From: Acidobacteriota bacterium
Lineage (GTDB): Bacteria; Acidobacteriota; Terriglobia; Terriglobales; Acidobacteriaceae
Direction: 5' to 3'
Length of the DNA: 64,000 nucleotides
Assembly: GCA_021780315.1 (NCBI GenBank)
Contig: JAJXYY010000042.1
Span: 186,001 to 250,000, forward strand
The notes beneath the pieces are model-generated. The model was not told the DNA's origin. It made no database searches and saw only the letters and a program-made list of their open reading frames with translations. Within the stretch, counting starts at the first letter, position 1. Every line of letters starts with the position of its first letter. The translations under genes and the position numbers were made by a program. Shown here piece after piece: positions 47,704-56,042 of the stretch.

Positions 47704-47747
47704 GTTACGAACTCTTTACGCCATCTCTACACCATCTTTACGCTGAA
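47704..47747 (+). promoter_or_regulatory. Four 11-bp direct repeats upstream of the porin (OmpR/KdpE-type operator)
   Basis: Units at 47704, 47715, 47726 and 47737 read GTTACGAACTC, TTTACGCCATC, TCTACACCATC and TTTACGCTGAA. The exact 11-bp period is one helical turn, which is how OmpR/PhoB/KdpE-family dimers bind side by side. The last unit lies about 55 bp before the porin ATG, so an activator there could contact RNA polymerase at the -35 region. The regulator's identity is inference. Confidence 0.55.
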
Positions 47748-47802
47748 AACGTTCCCATAGAGATCAGCAAGCTCGCCGCTCTACCCGAGCTTGAGGAGAC
47801 TC

Positions 47803-49230
47803 ATGCGCAACGCACTCGCCCCACTCGTTCTCATCACCGGCATCCTTTCCCTCACCCTGCTCGCCACCGCACACGCACAGGACTCCCCCACGCCCGCCGC
47901 ACCCAGGCCCTTCTACCTGCGTCTCGCCGACGCTTACCAGACCGACTGGCATCCCACCTCCTCCTCCGATCCTGCGCCAACCCGCCGCGGCTATCCCGCT
48001 CCTCTCGACTCGCCGCCCTTCCCCAGCACCGACTACAGCGCAGGCGGTACGCCCATCCTCGGCGCGCCCGACACCCAGACCTACCCGCTCATGCAGGCCA
48101 TCAACACCAACCGCAGCCGCATCAAGATCTACGGCTGGCTCAACGGAGGCTTCAACGTCAGCACCTCCAACAAGGGCGATGGCGCCAACGCTCCCGCCGC
48201 CTACTACTACAATCCCAACCGCATCATCCCCGATCAGGAGGTCCTATACATCGAGCGCCTGCCCGACACCGTGCAGACCAGACACTTCGACTGGGGCTTC
48301 CGCTTCGCCCAGCTCTACGGTCAGGACTACCGCTACACCACCTCCAAGGGCGTCTTCTCGCAGCAACTGCTGGCACGCAATCACGAGTACGGTTACGACC
48401 CCGTCATGTACTACCTCGACCTCTACTTCCCCAGCGTCGCCAAGGGCATGAACGTCCGCATCGGCCGCTACATCTCCCTGCCCGACATTGAGGCTCAGCT
48501 CGCCCCCAACAACTACACCTACTCCCACTCCCTGCTCTACACCATCGACCCCTACACCCAGACCGGCATCGTCGCCAGCATCAAGCTCTCCGACCAATGG
48601 CTACTTCAGGTCGGCCTCTCCGACGGCAACGACGTCGCCCTCTGGACCCCCGACGCCCAGCCCACCGGCACCGTCTGCGTCGACTTCACCTGGTCCAAAG
48701 GCAGCGACGCACTCTACACCTGCGCCAACTCCATCAACGATGGCAAGTACGCCTACAACAACCTGCAGTCCTACTACGAAACCTGGTACCACAAGCTCAA
48801 CGCCACCTGGCACACCGACACCGAGGTCTGGTACATGTACCAGCGCGACGTGCCCAACATCGCCAACAACCTCGCCCCCGGCCAAACCCCCATCACCCCT
48901 GAGACCGGCGCCAACGGAGCCTTCTGCAAGTCCGGCCAACTCCGCTGCTTCGCCCCCGAAGTTGCCGTCGTCAACTACCTGGAGAAGCAGATCAACCCCA
49001 AAAACTATCTCTCCATCCGCAACGAATACGTCGACGACATCAAAGGTCAGCGCACCGGCTACGCCACCAAATACTCCGAGCATCTCCTCAGCTACGGCCA
49101 CTGGATCGGCTCCACCATCCTCGTCCGCCCGGAGCTTCGTCTCGAACACTCCTACAACCAGTCCGCCTACGACCTCGGCACCAAAAAGACCCAGTTCATC
49201 GTCGCCGGGGACCTGACCTACCACTTCTAA
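47803..49230 (+). CDS. Outer membrane beta-barrel porin, BBP2-type
   Basis: Exported protein of 475 residues with a signal peptide (to about 26, ATAHAQ). The mature part has alternating beta-strands with many Tyr/Trp, e.g. KIYGWLNGGFNVSTSN, FDWGFRFAQLYGQDY, LDLYFPSVAKGMNVRIGRYI, and ends with strand FIVAGDLTYHF, whose terminal Phe is typical of outer-membrane barrels. It fits the beta-barrel porin-2 group (PF07642). GAGGAG precedes the ATG at 47803; a TTG at 47791 in frame is not needed. The 11-bp operator upstream suggests control by an OmpR-family regulator, as for porins of ion or osmotic response. Confidence 0.85.
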   Translation: MRNALAPLVLITGILSLTLLATAHAQDSPTPAAPRPFYLRLADAYQTDWHPTSSSDPAPTRRGYPAPLDSPPFPSTDYSAGGTPILGAPDTQTYPLMQAINTNRSRIKIYGWLNGGFNVSTSNKGDGANAPAAYYYNPNRIIPDQEVLYIERLPDTVQTRHFDWGFRFAQLYGQDYRYTTSKGVFSQQLLARNHEYGYDPVMYYLDLYFPSVAKGMNVRIGRYISLPDIEAQLAPNNYTYSHSLLYTIDPYTQTGIVASIKLSDQWLLQVGLSDGNDVALWTPDAQPTGTVCVDFTWSKGSDALYTCANSINDGKYAYNNLQSYYETWYHKLNATWHTDTEVWYMYQRDVPNIANNLAPGQTPITPETGANGAFCKSGQLRCFAPEVAVVNYLEKQINPKNYLSIRNEYVDDIKGQRTGYATKYSEHLLSYGHWIGSTILVRPELRLEHSYNQSAYDLGTKKTQFIVAGDLTYHF

Positions 49231-49261
49231 CCACGCCGCCACCCTCTCCAACCCAGCCTGT

Positions 49262-49299
49262 GGACCAGACAAAAAGGTTGCATCTCCCCTTTCTGGTCC
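49262..49299. promoter_or_regulatory. Inverted repeat between porin and GH28 gene
   Basis: GGACCAGA (49262-49269) and TCTGGTCC (49292-49299) pair perfectly across 22 nt. It might terminate the porin transcript or act as an operator for GH28; the adjacent GGTCCTACC at 49295-49303 is itself a GGTnnnACC palindrome like GntR-family sites. TAGGAT at 49314-49319 is a possible -10 for GH28. Confidence 0.4.
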
Positions 49300-49328
49300 T
49301 ACCTCTTCTCTGCTAGGATTGCGTTCCT

Positions 49329-51002
49329 ATGGAATCCTTCAACACTGCACGTCGCGAACTCCTCAAATTTGGCGGCATTGGTCTGGCCGCTTCCGCCGTC
49401 ACCCTGCCCGCCTTCGCTGCCAAGCCCTCCAGCATATCGGCCACCCCGCTCTTCTTCGACGTACGCACCTACGGAGCCACCGGCGACGGCAAAACCGTCG
49501 ATTCCCCCGCCATCAACAAGGCCATCGAAGCTGCCGCAGCAGCAGGCGGCGGAACCGTCTTCTTTCCTGCTGGCACCTACGTCTGCTTCTCCATCCGCCT
49601 CAAGAGCCACGTGGACCTCTATCTCTCCCAGGGCTGCACCATCCTCGCCGCAGACTCCCCGCTGCCCGGCCAGACCACCGGCTACATGGGCGGCACCTAC
49701 GACGCCGCCGAGCCCAAAACCTCCTACGACGCCTTCCAGGACTACGGCCACAATCACTGGCACAACTCCCTCATCTGGGGCGAAGACCTCCACGACTTCG
49801 GCATCTCAGGCCCCGGCCTCATCTACGGCAAAGGCCTCAGCTTCGGAGGTGGTGGCACCCCCCGCGGCAACTACCCCATCTACCGCGCCGAGCAGGAAGG
49901 CGTCGGCAACAAAGCCATCGCACTCAAGAACTGCCGCAACGTCATCCTCCGCGACTTCTCCATCCTCAAAGGAGGACACTTCGGCCTCCTCCTCACCGGC
50001 GTCGATAACCTCACCATCGACAACCTCACCATCGACACCGACCGCGACGGCATGGACATCGACTGCTGCAAAAACGTCCACGTCTCCAACTGCACCGTCA
50101 ACTCCCCATGGGACGACGGCATCTGCCCCAAATCCAGCTTCGCCCTCGGCTACGCCCGCCCCACCGAAAACGTCACCATTACCAACTGCTACGTCAGCGG
50201 CTACTACGAGCTCGGCTCCATCATCGACGGCACCTTCAAGAAGTTTCCCCCGGAAGCCCACGTCCCCCGCAACGGCCGCATCAAGTGCGGTACCGAATCC
50301 AACGGCGGCTTCATCAACATCACCATCTCCAACTGCATCTGCGAAGGCTCCAAAGGCATCTCCATCGAAACCTCCGACGGCGCACTGGCCGAGGACATCG
50401 CCATCTCCAACATCACCATGCGCGACACCATCGACGCCCCGCTCTTCCTGCGCCTCAATCGCCGCAACCGAGGCCCGCAGGACACCATGCGCCCCGGAAC
50501 CCTGCGCCGCGTCCTCATCTCCAATCTCGTCTCCCACAACTCCTTCGCGTCCACCGCATCCATCCTCTCCGGCGTCCCCGGAAACCTCATCGAAGACATC
50601 AAGCTCTCCAACTGCTACTTCGGCCACAAAGGCCTGCCCACCAACGCGCTCACCGGCTGGGGAGACCAGTCCAAGCCCATGCCCGACTGGCGCAACATCG
50701 CCGTTCCGGAACTCGAGTCCGACTACCCCGAACTCCTACGCTTCGGACCCACACCCTCCAATGCCTTCTTCATCCGTCATCTCAAGAATCTCGAAATGTC
50801 CCACGTAGAGGTCGCTCCCCAAAACCCCGACCCACGACCAGCCTTCTGGCTCGACGATGTCCACCGTGCCGACTTCATCGCCGTCACCGCGCCCACCAGC
50901 ACCCCCGCCTTCTCGTTCAAGCAAGTCACCGACCTGCGCATCGCCATCAGCCGTGCCGCCAAAGACACGCAACTGGCCACCGCCGATAACCTCACCCTCT
51001 AG
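49329..51002 (+). CDS. GH28 family glycoside hydrolase (polygalacturonase/rhamnogalacturonan type)
   Basis: Exported enzyme of 557 residues with a Tat-like signal (ARRELLKFGG, hydrophobic stretch, AFAAK). A right-handed beta-helix is evident from repeated N-x-T/I-x-N blocks (e.g. NLTIDNLTIDT, NVHVSNCTVNS). GH28 catalytic elements are SPWDDGI with paired Asp and GRIKCGTE (the RIK motif); the usual GHG His motif appears as KGGHFGLL. It cleaves alpha-1,4 galacturonosyl or rhamnogalacturonan linkages in pectin. Its stop shares CTAG with the converging methyltransferase gene. GH106-like rhamnosidase lies next door, consistent with rhamnogalacturonan use. Confidence 0.9.
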   Translation: MESFNTARRELLKFGGIGLAASAVTLPAFAAKPSSISATPLFFDVRTYGATGDGKTVDSPAINKAIEAAAAAGGGTVFFPAGTYVCFSIRLKSHVDLYLSQGCTILAADSPLPGQTTGYMGGTYDAAEPKTSYDAFQDYGHNHWHNSLIWGEDLHDFGISGPGLIYGKGLSFGGGGTPRGNYPIYRAEQEGVGNKAIALKNCRNVILRDFSILKGGHFGLLLTGVDNLTIDNLTIDTDRDGMDIDCCKNVHVSNCTVNSPWDDGICPKSSFALGYARPTENVTITNCYVSGYYELGSIIDGTFKKFPPEAHVPRNGRIKCGTESNGGFINITISNCICEGSKGISIETSDGALAEDIAISNITMRDTIDAPLFLRLNRRNRGPQDTMRPGTLRRVLISNLVSHNSFASTASILSGVPGNLIEDIKLSNCYFGHKGLPTNALTGWGDQSKPMPDWRNIAVPELESDYPELLRFGPTPSNAFFIRHLKNLEMSHVEVAPQNPDPRPAFWLDDVHRADFIAVTAPTSTPAFSFKQVTDLRIAISRAAKDTQLATADNLTL

Positions 51003-51634
51003 CCCACGCGGTCCGTTGATGTACTTCGTCGCAGCACGAAGTACATCAACTCCTGCGTCTGTCCGGACGGCGTAACGTGGCTCTGCCTGCGCGACTCCAC
51101 CAACCCAAACCTCTCCCCCACCACCTGCATCAACCCCGCCTCGTCGTACCGAGAAACCGGTAGCCCGCTGCAACGCTCCGGCCCATCCAGCGCAAACGTC
51201 GCCAGCACCAGCACCCCTCCCGGCCGCAGCATCCGCCGCACCCGGTCCATATACCGCTCGCGCTCCTCAGCACTCCCCAGAAAATGAAACACAGCCCGGT
51301 CATGGCAAATATCGTAGCGCTGCTCCTCTACCTCTGCCTGCAGAAAGTCCGCCGCAATCCACCGCACAGACCTCGCAACCTCCCCTAGCCGCTCCTGCGA
51401 GACCGCCAGCGCACCCTCCGCCAGATCCAGCACCGTCACATCCTCAAAACCCGCACCCAAAAGATCATCCACCAGCGTCGAAGCACCACCACCAATATCC
51501 AGAATCGCCGCCTGCAGCGAGCCCGCATACCGCTCGATCAACTCCAGCGAAAGCTCCAGATGCGGCCGGTACCAACTCACCGACACAGCACTCTTGGCGC
51601 GATAGACCTCGTCCCAATGCGTCCTGCGATTCAT
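50999..51634 (-). CDS. Class I SAM-dependent methyltransferase
   Basis: Protein of 211 residues with Rossmann motif I (AILDIGGGASTLVDDLL), an acidic residue ending beta-2 (VTVLDLA) and post-motif RMLRPGGVLVL. WDEVYRAK and SVSWYRPH at the N-terminus are typical of small bacterial methyltransferases of the Methyltransf_25 type. Substrate unknown. The last about 12 codons overlap a 15-bp perfect inverted repeat and extend the protein past the usual MYFVLRR end. It lies 32 bp after GH106 on the same strand, so it may be its operon partner. TACCAT ends 7 nt before the ATG, implying a leaderless transcript as well. Confidence 0.88.
   Translation of the reverse strand: MNRRTHWDEVYRAKSAVSVSWYRPHLELSLELIERYAGSLQAAILDIGGGASTLVDDLLGAGFEDVTVLDLAEGALAVSQERLGEVARSVRWIAADFLQAEVEEQRYDICHDRAVFHFLGSAEERERYMDRVRRMLRPGGVLVLATFALDGPERCSGLPVSRYDEAGLMQVVGERFGLVESRRQSHVTPSGQTQELMYFVLRRSTSTDRVG
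51015..51050. repeat. Perfect 15-bp inverted repeat at a convergent gene end
   Basis: GTTGATGTACTTCGT (51015-51029), loop CGCAGC, then ACGAAGTACATCAAC (51036-51050). It lies inside the 3' end of the methyltransferase gene, just past the GH28 stop. Lacking a T tract, it could be a structural stop for convergent transcripts or a transcript-stability element. Confidence 0.85.
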
Positions 51635-51640
51635 GGACTT

Positions 51641-51646
51641 ATGGTA
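51641..51646 (-). promoter_or_regulatory. Candidate -10 box, leaderless methyltransferase start
   Basis: TACCAT on the minus strand ends 7 nt before the A of the ATG at 51634, within the short gap after GH106. Confidence 0.4.
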
Positions 51647-51666
51647 ATACTTACGCTCGACCCGAT

Positions 51667-53868
51667 CTACCGCAGCATTAACACCCGCATCTCGTACGGC
51701 TTCAGCCCCAGCTTCACCGACATCGTCCTCCGCTCCTCATCGCGTGTCGATACCATCGCCGCCACCGCTCCCGTCTCCGCGTCCCACTCCTCCACCAACT
51801 GCCCGTCATTCCGAAACGTCACCGCATGATCGCTCGCCACACCACTCTCGTTCAAGAACACATACACCTCTGAGTCCTGCAAACGCCGCTTCATCACCTT
51901 CACCGCTGCATCGTTTGTATCCAACCAGACGTCCGTCGTCACCGCACTGCGCACCGCCGCATCGATCGCCGCCGGAACCACCTGCGCACCCGGTGCCGCA
52001 GCCGGTGGATACGCCGGCGGAGTAGGTACCGCACTCAACTGCGCCGACACCTCCACCTTGGCCCACACAAAATCCGCAGCCGTAGCCCCACGCGCCTCCA
52101 GATAACTCCTGCCCGAAATCATCTCCGGCAGATGCCCCAGAAACAACACCGTGCCACCGCCTCGCGCAAACTCCTTCAGCCGCCCCAGCGCAGCCTCCGA
52201 CAACACCGCCTCTCCCGGCAGAATCACCGTCCGATAGCTGTTGCCGCTCAACGTCTCCAGCGTCCCGCGCCCAGCCTTCAAATCATTGGCCAGCGCATCC
52301 TCGCTCACCACATCAAAATCAATCTGCCGCTCCGACAGCATCCGCTCGGTCGCCACAAACGCCGTGTCCGCCCTATCATCGCCCAGCCACATCGCGCTGC
52401 TCGGCAAGTACAACGCCACCCTCGCCCCCGGTCGTCCCATCGACAGCAGATAGCTCATCCGCCGCACATACCGCAGCAACTCCGGATACCCCGCCTCCGT
52501 CATGTACGGCGATGGCCCCCGCTCCGGCGCCGTGCTGGCCGGAAAGTACATCGTCTCCACCAGATTCACACCCCGCACCATCTGCTCATTCAGTATGTAC
52601 CGCGCCATTGCCACATCCGGCTCCGGCCGATACGCCGCAAAGCTCTCCGTAAATGCCCGCGGCTTCCCATACACATGCGACACCGAACTCGCCAGCCGCG
52701 GAAAATCCGAAACCGTATCCGTCCATATCTGGTGCCAGATCGAGTCGATCCCCGGCACCTGCACATACTTCATATCGCGGAAGAACTCCCCCTCGCTCTT
52801 CACCAACTGCATCTCCATCTCTTCATGGTTCAAATGCACCTGATACTCCAGATGATTCGCCGCACACCACTCCCCCTGCACCTTGAAGAACCCATCCCGA
52901 AACATCTGTGCAAATACGTCATAGTAATCCGCCTTCGCACGCCGCTCCGCCTCCGTCATCTCCGTCGGCTTCGCCGCAAAAAATCCCGCAATATACGGCC
53001 GCACATCGTAGCCCTTCACCCGCTGAAACTCCTCGAACAGCTTCGGCGTCCACGGCAACCCGCGGATCGAATAGTCCGGCTCATCCCCGCGAAATCCCAG
53101 AATCGTCTTGCCAAACTCATCCCCCACCGCCTGCCGGTACTGCTCATGCGTAAACTCCAGAAACTGCCGCGTCGCCGCCGGATCAAGATAATCCTCCAGC
53201 GACTGCGACCCATCCTTCACCCGCTTCGGATTCGTATCGCTCCGCGTCGGCGAGGTACTGAAACCATGCTCCACCACTAGCACCATCCACCTGCCTGCAG
53301 GAGCCCTCCACACGATCGCTCCATTTGTAACCGGTATTGATACACGTGTCCCAGCATCTTCATTCCACGCCGTTACCGCTACCGTCTCTGGCTTCAACGT
53401 TCGCCTCACCACCTCGCCACCCGCCGCCGAAATCCGCTCCGTCACCATCAACGCCTGCATCCGCATCTCCGGCTTCAACGCCGAGAACTTGCCCCCCGCA
53501 AACCCGCTCGGATACCCCGCATCGTCCACAATCCACACCCGCATATCGCGCCGCTTCGCTTCCGCCACCAACATGCGAAAAAACTGGAAGTACTCCGGCG
53601 AAAGATATGCAAACGACGCCCCATAGCCATACTGCACCGTCACCGCCGTATATCCCAGCGACTTCATCCGGTCCAGATCGCGCCGGACGACCGTCTCATC
53701 CACCGCCCCGTTCAACCCGTAGTACGGCTCCGGCCCATACTCCGCCGGCGGTGCCATCCATACACGCTGCACCGCCGCAGCCGTCGGCATCTGCAACCCC
53801 TGCCACGACTGCTGCGCCTCACCCCGCATCACCATACAAGCAACTAGAAACGTCACAATCTTCTTCAT
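51667..53868 (-). CDS. Secreted GH106-like alpha-L-rhamnosidase
   Basis: Exported protein of 733 residues with a signal peptide (MKKIVTFLVACMVMRGEA). Features shared with the large GH106 and related rhamnosidase family: WWI/DDAGYPSGFAGG-like block (WIVDDAGYPSGFAGGKF), GFRGDEPDYS, VNLVETMYFPASTAPERGPSPY and LSMGRPGARVALYLPSS; acidic residues in these could be catalytic. It releases terminal alpha-rhamnose from pectin or plant glycosides. The ATG at 53868 follows AGAGGTGG; the frame is open to 53913. It is preceded by an AT-rich operator-like segment. Confidence 0.82.
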   Translation of the reverse strand: MKKIVTFLVACMVMRGEAQQSWQGLQMPTAAAVQRVWMAPPAEYGPEPYYGLNGAVDETVVRRDLDRMKSLGYTAVTVQYGYGASFAYLSPEYFQFFRMLVAEAKRRDMRVWIVDDAGYPSGFAGGKFSALKPEMRMQALMVTERISAAGGEVVRRTLKPETVAVTAWNEDAGTRVSIPVTNGAIVWRAPAGRWMVLVVEHGFSTSPTRSDTNPKRVKDGSQSLEDYLDPAATRQFLEFTHEQYRQAVGDEFGKTILGFRGDEPDYSIRGLPWTPKLFEEFQRVKGYDVRPYIAGFFAAKPTEMTEAERRAKADYYDVFAQMFRDGFFKVQGEWCAANHLEYQVHLNHEEMEMQLVKSEGEFFRDMKYVQVPGIDSIWHQIWTDTVSDFPRLASSVSHVYGKPRAFTESFAAYRPEPDVAMARYILNEQMVRGVNLVETMYFPASTAPERGPSPYMTEAGYPELLRYVRRMSYLLSMGRPGARVALYLPSSAMWLGDDRADTAFVATERMLSERQIDFDVVSEDALANDLKAGRGTLETLSGNSYRTVILPGEAVLSEAALGRLKEFARGGGTVLFLGHLPEMISGRSYLEARGATAADFVWAKVEVSAQLSAVPTPPAYPPAAAPGAQVVPAAIDAAVRSAVTTDVWLDTNDAAVKVMKRRLQDSEVYVFLNESGVASDHAVTFRNDGQLVEEWDAETGAVAAMVSTRDEERRTMSVKLGLKPYEMRVLMLR

Positions 53869-53964
53869 CCATCCACCTCTCTCAATCGCACGCTGCGGCA
53901 ACTGCCACAGCACGACAACCCACGCTCCGGGCTACCTGAGCTTTATACAGGCCACGCTATATGT

Positions 53965-53993
53965 TTGGAAATTATTTCTTATTGGAAATAATC
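53965..53993. promoter_or_regulatory. Twin TTGGAAAT element in the GH106/GYF intergenic region
   Basis: TTGGAAAT at 53965-53972 and 53982-53989, 17 bp apart, in the only strongly AT-rich stretch here. On the minus strand TTCCAA (part of the first copy) lies 17 bp before TATAAA, a plausible GH106 promoter, so a regulator bound there would overlap the -35. Confidence 0.4.
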
Positions 53994-54093
53994 TCGCGCC
54001 CACCGCCGCTAAGCAAAATTATTTGTACTCCTGCCCGCCTCGTGTTTTCATCGTTCCACCACTATTCCGCCCCGCACGGCTGCAGGAGCCAAC

Positions 54094-54774
54094 ATGCACT
54101 ATCAGGTCTCACGCAACGGACAGATGTACGGTCCCTACACCCTGGAAGACCTCCAGCGTTACGTCGCCTCCGGCAATGTACTGCTCACCGATCTCGCCAA
54201 AAGCGAAGGCATGGCCGACTGGCTACCCGTAGCACAGATCCTCGGCTCGCAGATCCCCCAGCCCCCCACCGAACCCTATGCCTCCGCACAGCCTTATGCC
54301 ACTGCGTCCGGACTCTCCTACCCCGACCCGCCCGACCTCAACTGGGGCCTCGTCCTGCTCTTCGACATCCTCACCTGCGGCATCTTCGGACTGGTCTGGT
54401 CGCTCATTCAAGCTGCCTGGTTCCAGAAGATCCGGCCCACCAGCAAGGTCCTCACCTTCTACATCATCGCGGGCGCACTGGGCATCACCAACCTCGGCCA
54501 GACCGCTCTCATCTTCAATATGACCGTCCACCACGCCACTCCCAGCCACAGCTTCGTCGGCAACTTTATCGGCCTCGCCACCTGGGTCGTCAGCCTGCTC
54601 GCCCGCTTCACCTTCCGCTCCGAACTCGAGCAGCACTACAACGGCCCGGAGCCAGTCGGCCTCCGCCTCGGCTTCCTCATGACCTTCTTCTTCAGCGTCT
54701 ACTACTTCCAATACCACTTCAACCGCATCAACCAGATCAAGCTGGCCCTGCGTTACCGCGGGACCGCACTGTGA
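54094..54774 (+). CDS. GYF_2-domain membrane protein
   Basis: Protein of 226 residues. The N-terminal 45 residues are a GYF_2 domain (YQVSRNGQMYGPYTLEDLQRYV...W), which binds proline-rich or other peptides in some proteins. After a Pro/Ala/Tyr-rich linker come four hydrophobic segments (LVLLFDILTCGIFGLVWSLIQAAWF and later) resembling DUF4234-type membrane parts. GGAG precedes the ATG. Its stop overlaps the DUF2752 start as GTGA. Role unknown; location in the inner membrane. Confidence 0.83.
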   Translation: MHYQVSRNGQMYGPYTLEDLQRYVASGNVLLTDLAKSEGMADWLPVAQILGSQIPQPPTEPYASAQPYATASGLSYPDPPDLNWGLVLLFDILTCGIFGLVWSLIQAAWFQKIRPTSKVLTFYIIAGALGITNLGQTALIFNMTVHHATPSHSFVGNFIGLATWVVSLLARFTFRSELEQHYNGPEPVGLRLGFLMTFFFSVYYFQYHFNRINQIKLALRYRGTAL

Positions 54775-55172
54775 TCGCACCCACGCGCAGCCGTCTCAGC
54801 CTCATTGCACATGCGGCTGCGCCGTTGGCTCTTGTCGGCCCAGCCATCGCGTTGCTGCGCACATTTCCGCCAGATCAGTACCATTTCTATCCCCGCTGCC
54901 CGGTCTTCACCTATCTCCACCTGCAATGTCCCGGTTGCGGAACCACGCGAGCCCTCGCCGCACTCCTGCAGGGCCATCTGCACCAGGCACTCCAGCAGAA
55001 CGCCCTCACCACCCTGCTCCTGCCCTTCGCCCTGTTCTATGCCGCACTGGTCTACTACCGCTCACTGCGCACCAGCGCTGGCCACCGTATGATCTGGCCC
55101 CAACTACCCACCCCGGCGCTCTACGCGCTGCTCGCAATTACTGCGGTCTTCACCGTCGCCCGCAATCTGTAA
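54771..55172 (+). CDS. DUF2752 membrane protein
   Basis: Protein of 133 residues with the DUF2752 hallmark: CPVFTYLHLQCPGCGTTRAL, then ALLQGHLHQALQQNALTTLLLP, and three hydrophobic helices. The Cys pairs may bind metal or form disulfides. Translation begins at a GTG inside the GYF gene stop (GTGA), indicating co-translation. GYF_2/DUF2752 pairs recur in bacteria as far as I recall, but no function is known. Confidence 0.85.
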   Translation: MIAPTRSRLSLIAHAAAPLALVGPAIALLRTFPPDQYHFYPRCPVFTYLHLQCPGCGTTRALAALLQGHLHQALQQNALTTLLLPFALFYAALVYYRSLRTSAGHRMIWPQLPTPALYALLAITAVFTVARNL

Positions 55173-55189
55173 CCCCCAAACGCAGCACA

Positions 55190-55209
55190 GCCCCGGCAAT
55201 CACCGGGGC
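55190..55209. terminator. Hairpin between DUF2752 and bactofilin genes
   Basis: GCCCCGG, loop CAATCA, CCGGGGC. It separates two convergent genes and could serve both strands; the T tract is poor. Confidence 0.5.
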
Positions 55210-55240
55210 CGTATCTGTCTCAGGCTATCCAAACCTGCGT

Positions 55241-55753
55241 CTACGCTTCGACCTTCACTGGCTCCGCTGCTGGTGCAGCCTTGGCATCATTGCCCGGCTT
55301 GCGGATGTCGATCCCGCCCTTGAAGAACGCACCATCTTCAATCGAGATGCGCGCTGCAATCACATCGCCCGTCAGCGAGCCTTCGCTACGAATGTCGACC
55401 CGATCGCTGGCCTGGCAGTTGCCGCGAACCTTGCCCAGTACCACCACTTCACGCGCCACAATGTTCGCTGCCACCTGGCCATTGCGGCCCACGGTCACGC
55501 GATTGCCAGGCAGGTTGATCGCACCCTCTACCTTGCCATCGATGTACAGAGACTCCGAACCGGACAGTTCACCCTTCACGATCAGAGACTTGCCGATCGT
55601 TGCCTGCTCGCCCGTCGGCACGGCCGAAGATGCCGACGCAGAGCCAACGCTGGGACGCGCCGGGGTCGCCTCAAACGTCGTTCCGGTCGGTACGCTGGGA
55701 CGAACTGGCTCGGGAGCCGAAGGGGTGTTGCCGGGCTGATTTGGTTTCCACAT
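55241..55753 (-). CDS. Bactofilin (polymer-forming cytoskeletal protein)
   Basis: Protein of 170 residues. Disordered Pro/Ser/Ala-rich N-terminal about 50 residues, then a bactofilin beta-helix (about 55-150) made of short repeats such as GKSLIVKGELSGSESLYIDGKVEG and VGRNGQVAANIVAREVVVLGKVRGN, and an Ala/Lys C-terminal tail. Bactofilins polymerise without nucleotide and act in cell shape or stalk/envelope growth. The ATG at 55753 is chosen: AAAGGA lies 12 nt upstream; a GTG at 55777 lacks such a site. No lytic enzyme gene is adjacent, unlike in some phyla. Confidence 0.9.
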   Translation of the reverse strand: MWKPNQPGNTPSAPEPVRPSVPTGTTFEATPARPSVGSASASSAVPTGEQATIGKSLIVKGELSGSESLYIDGKVEGAINLPGNRVTVGRNGQVAANIVAREVVVLGKVRGNCQASDRVDIRSEGSLTGDVIAARISIEDGAFFKGGIDIRKPGNDAKAAPAAEPVKVEA

Positions 55754-56042
55754 AATCTGATGTATTCCTTTCGTCACTGCCTGAATGTTGGTCGTTGCGG
55801 GCCGCCAATACGCCTGCGCAACAACAGCGCGCTCTCATCCCACAATACTACTTCGCAGGCCCATTCGGAGCGGGTTTGCACAACAATATCGAGCTCTTTC
55901 TCGCCCGATATTCACAGCCTCTGGAACTTCGCGCCCCTGCTGTGACAATTCTTCGCACCACCCTCCCTTTTTTACCCACTCGCCCAAACTATCCCTCCAA
56001 ACCATGCTTGAATTCGAGCTGCCCACCCCGTACTCTCTCCCC

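Noticed and set aside
52132..53280. 382-codon + strand open frame, Arg/His/Leu-rich
   Set aside because: It is antisense to the GH106-like gene.
55745..55770. ACATAAT...TGTATT, a possible dif-like site
   Set aside because: It lacks the conserved XerC/XerD arm sequences and coincides with the bactofilin start region, away from the skew switch.
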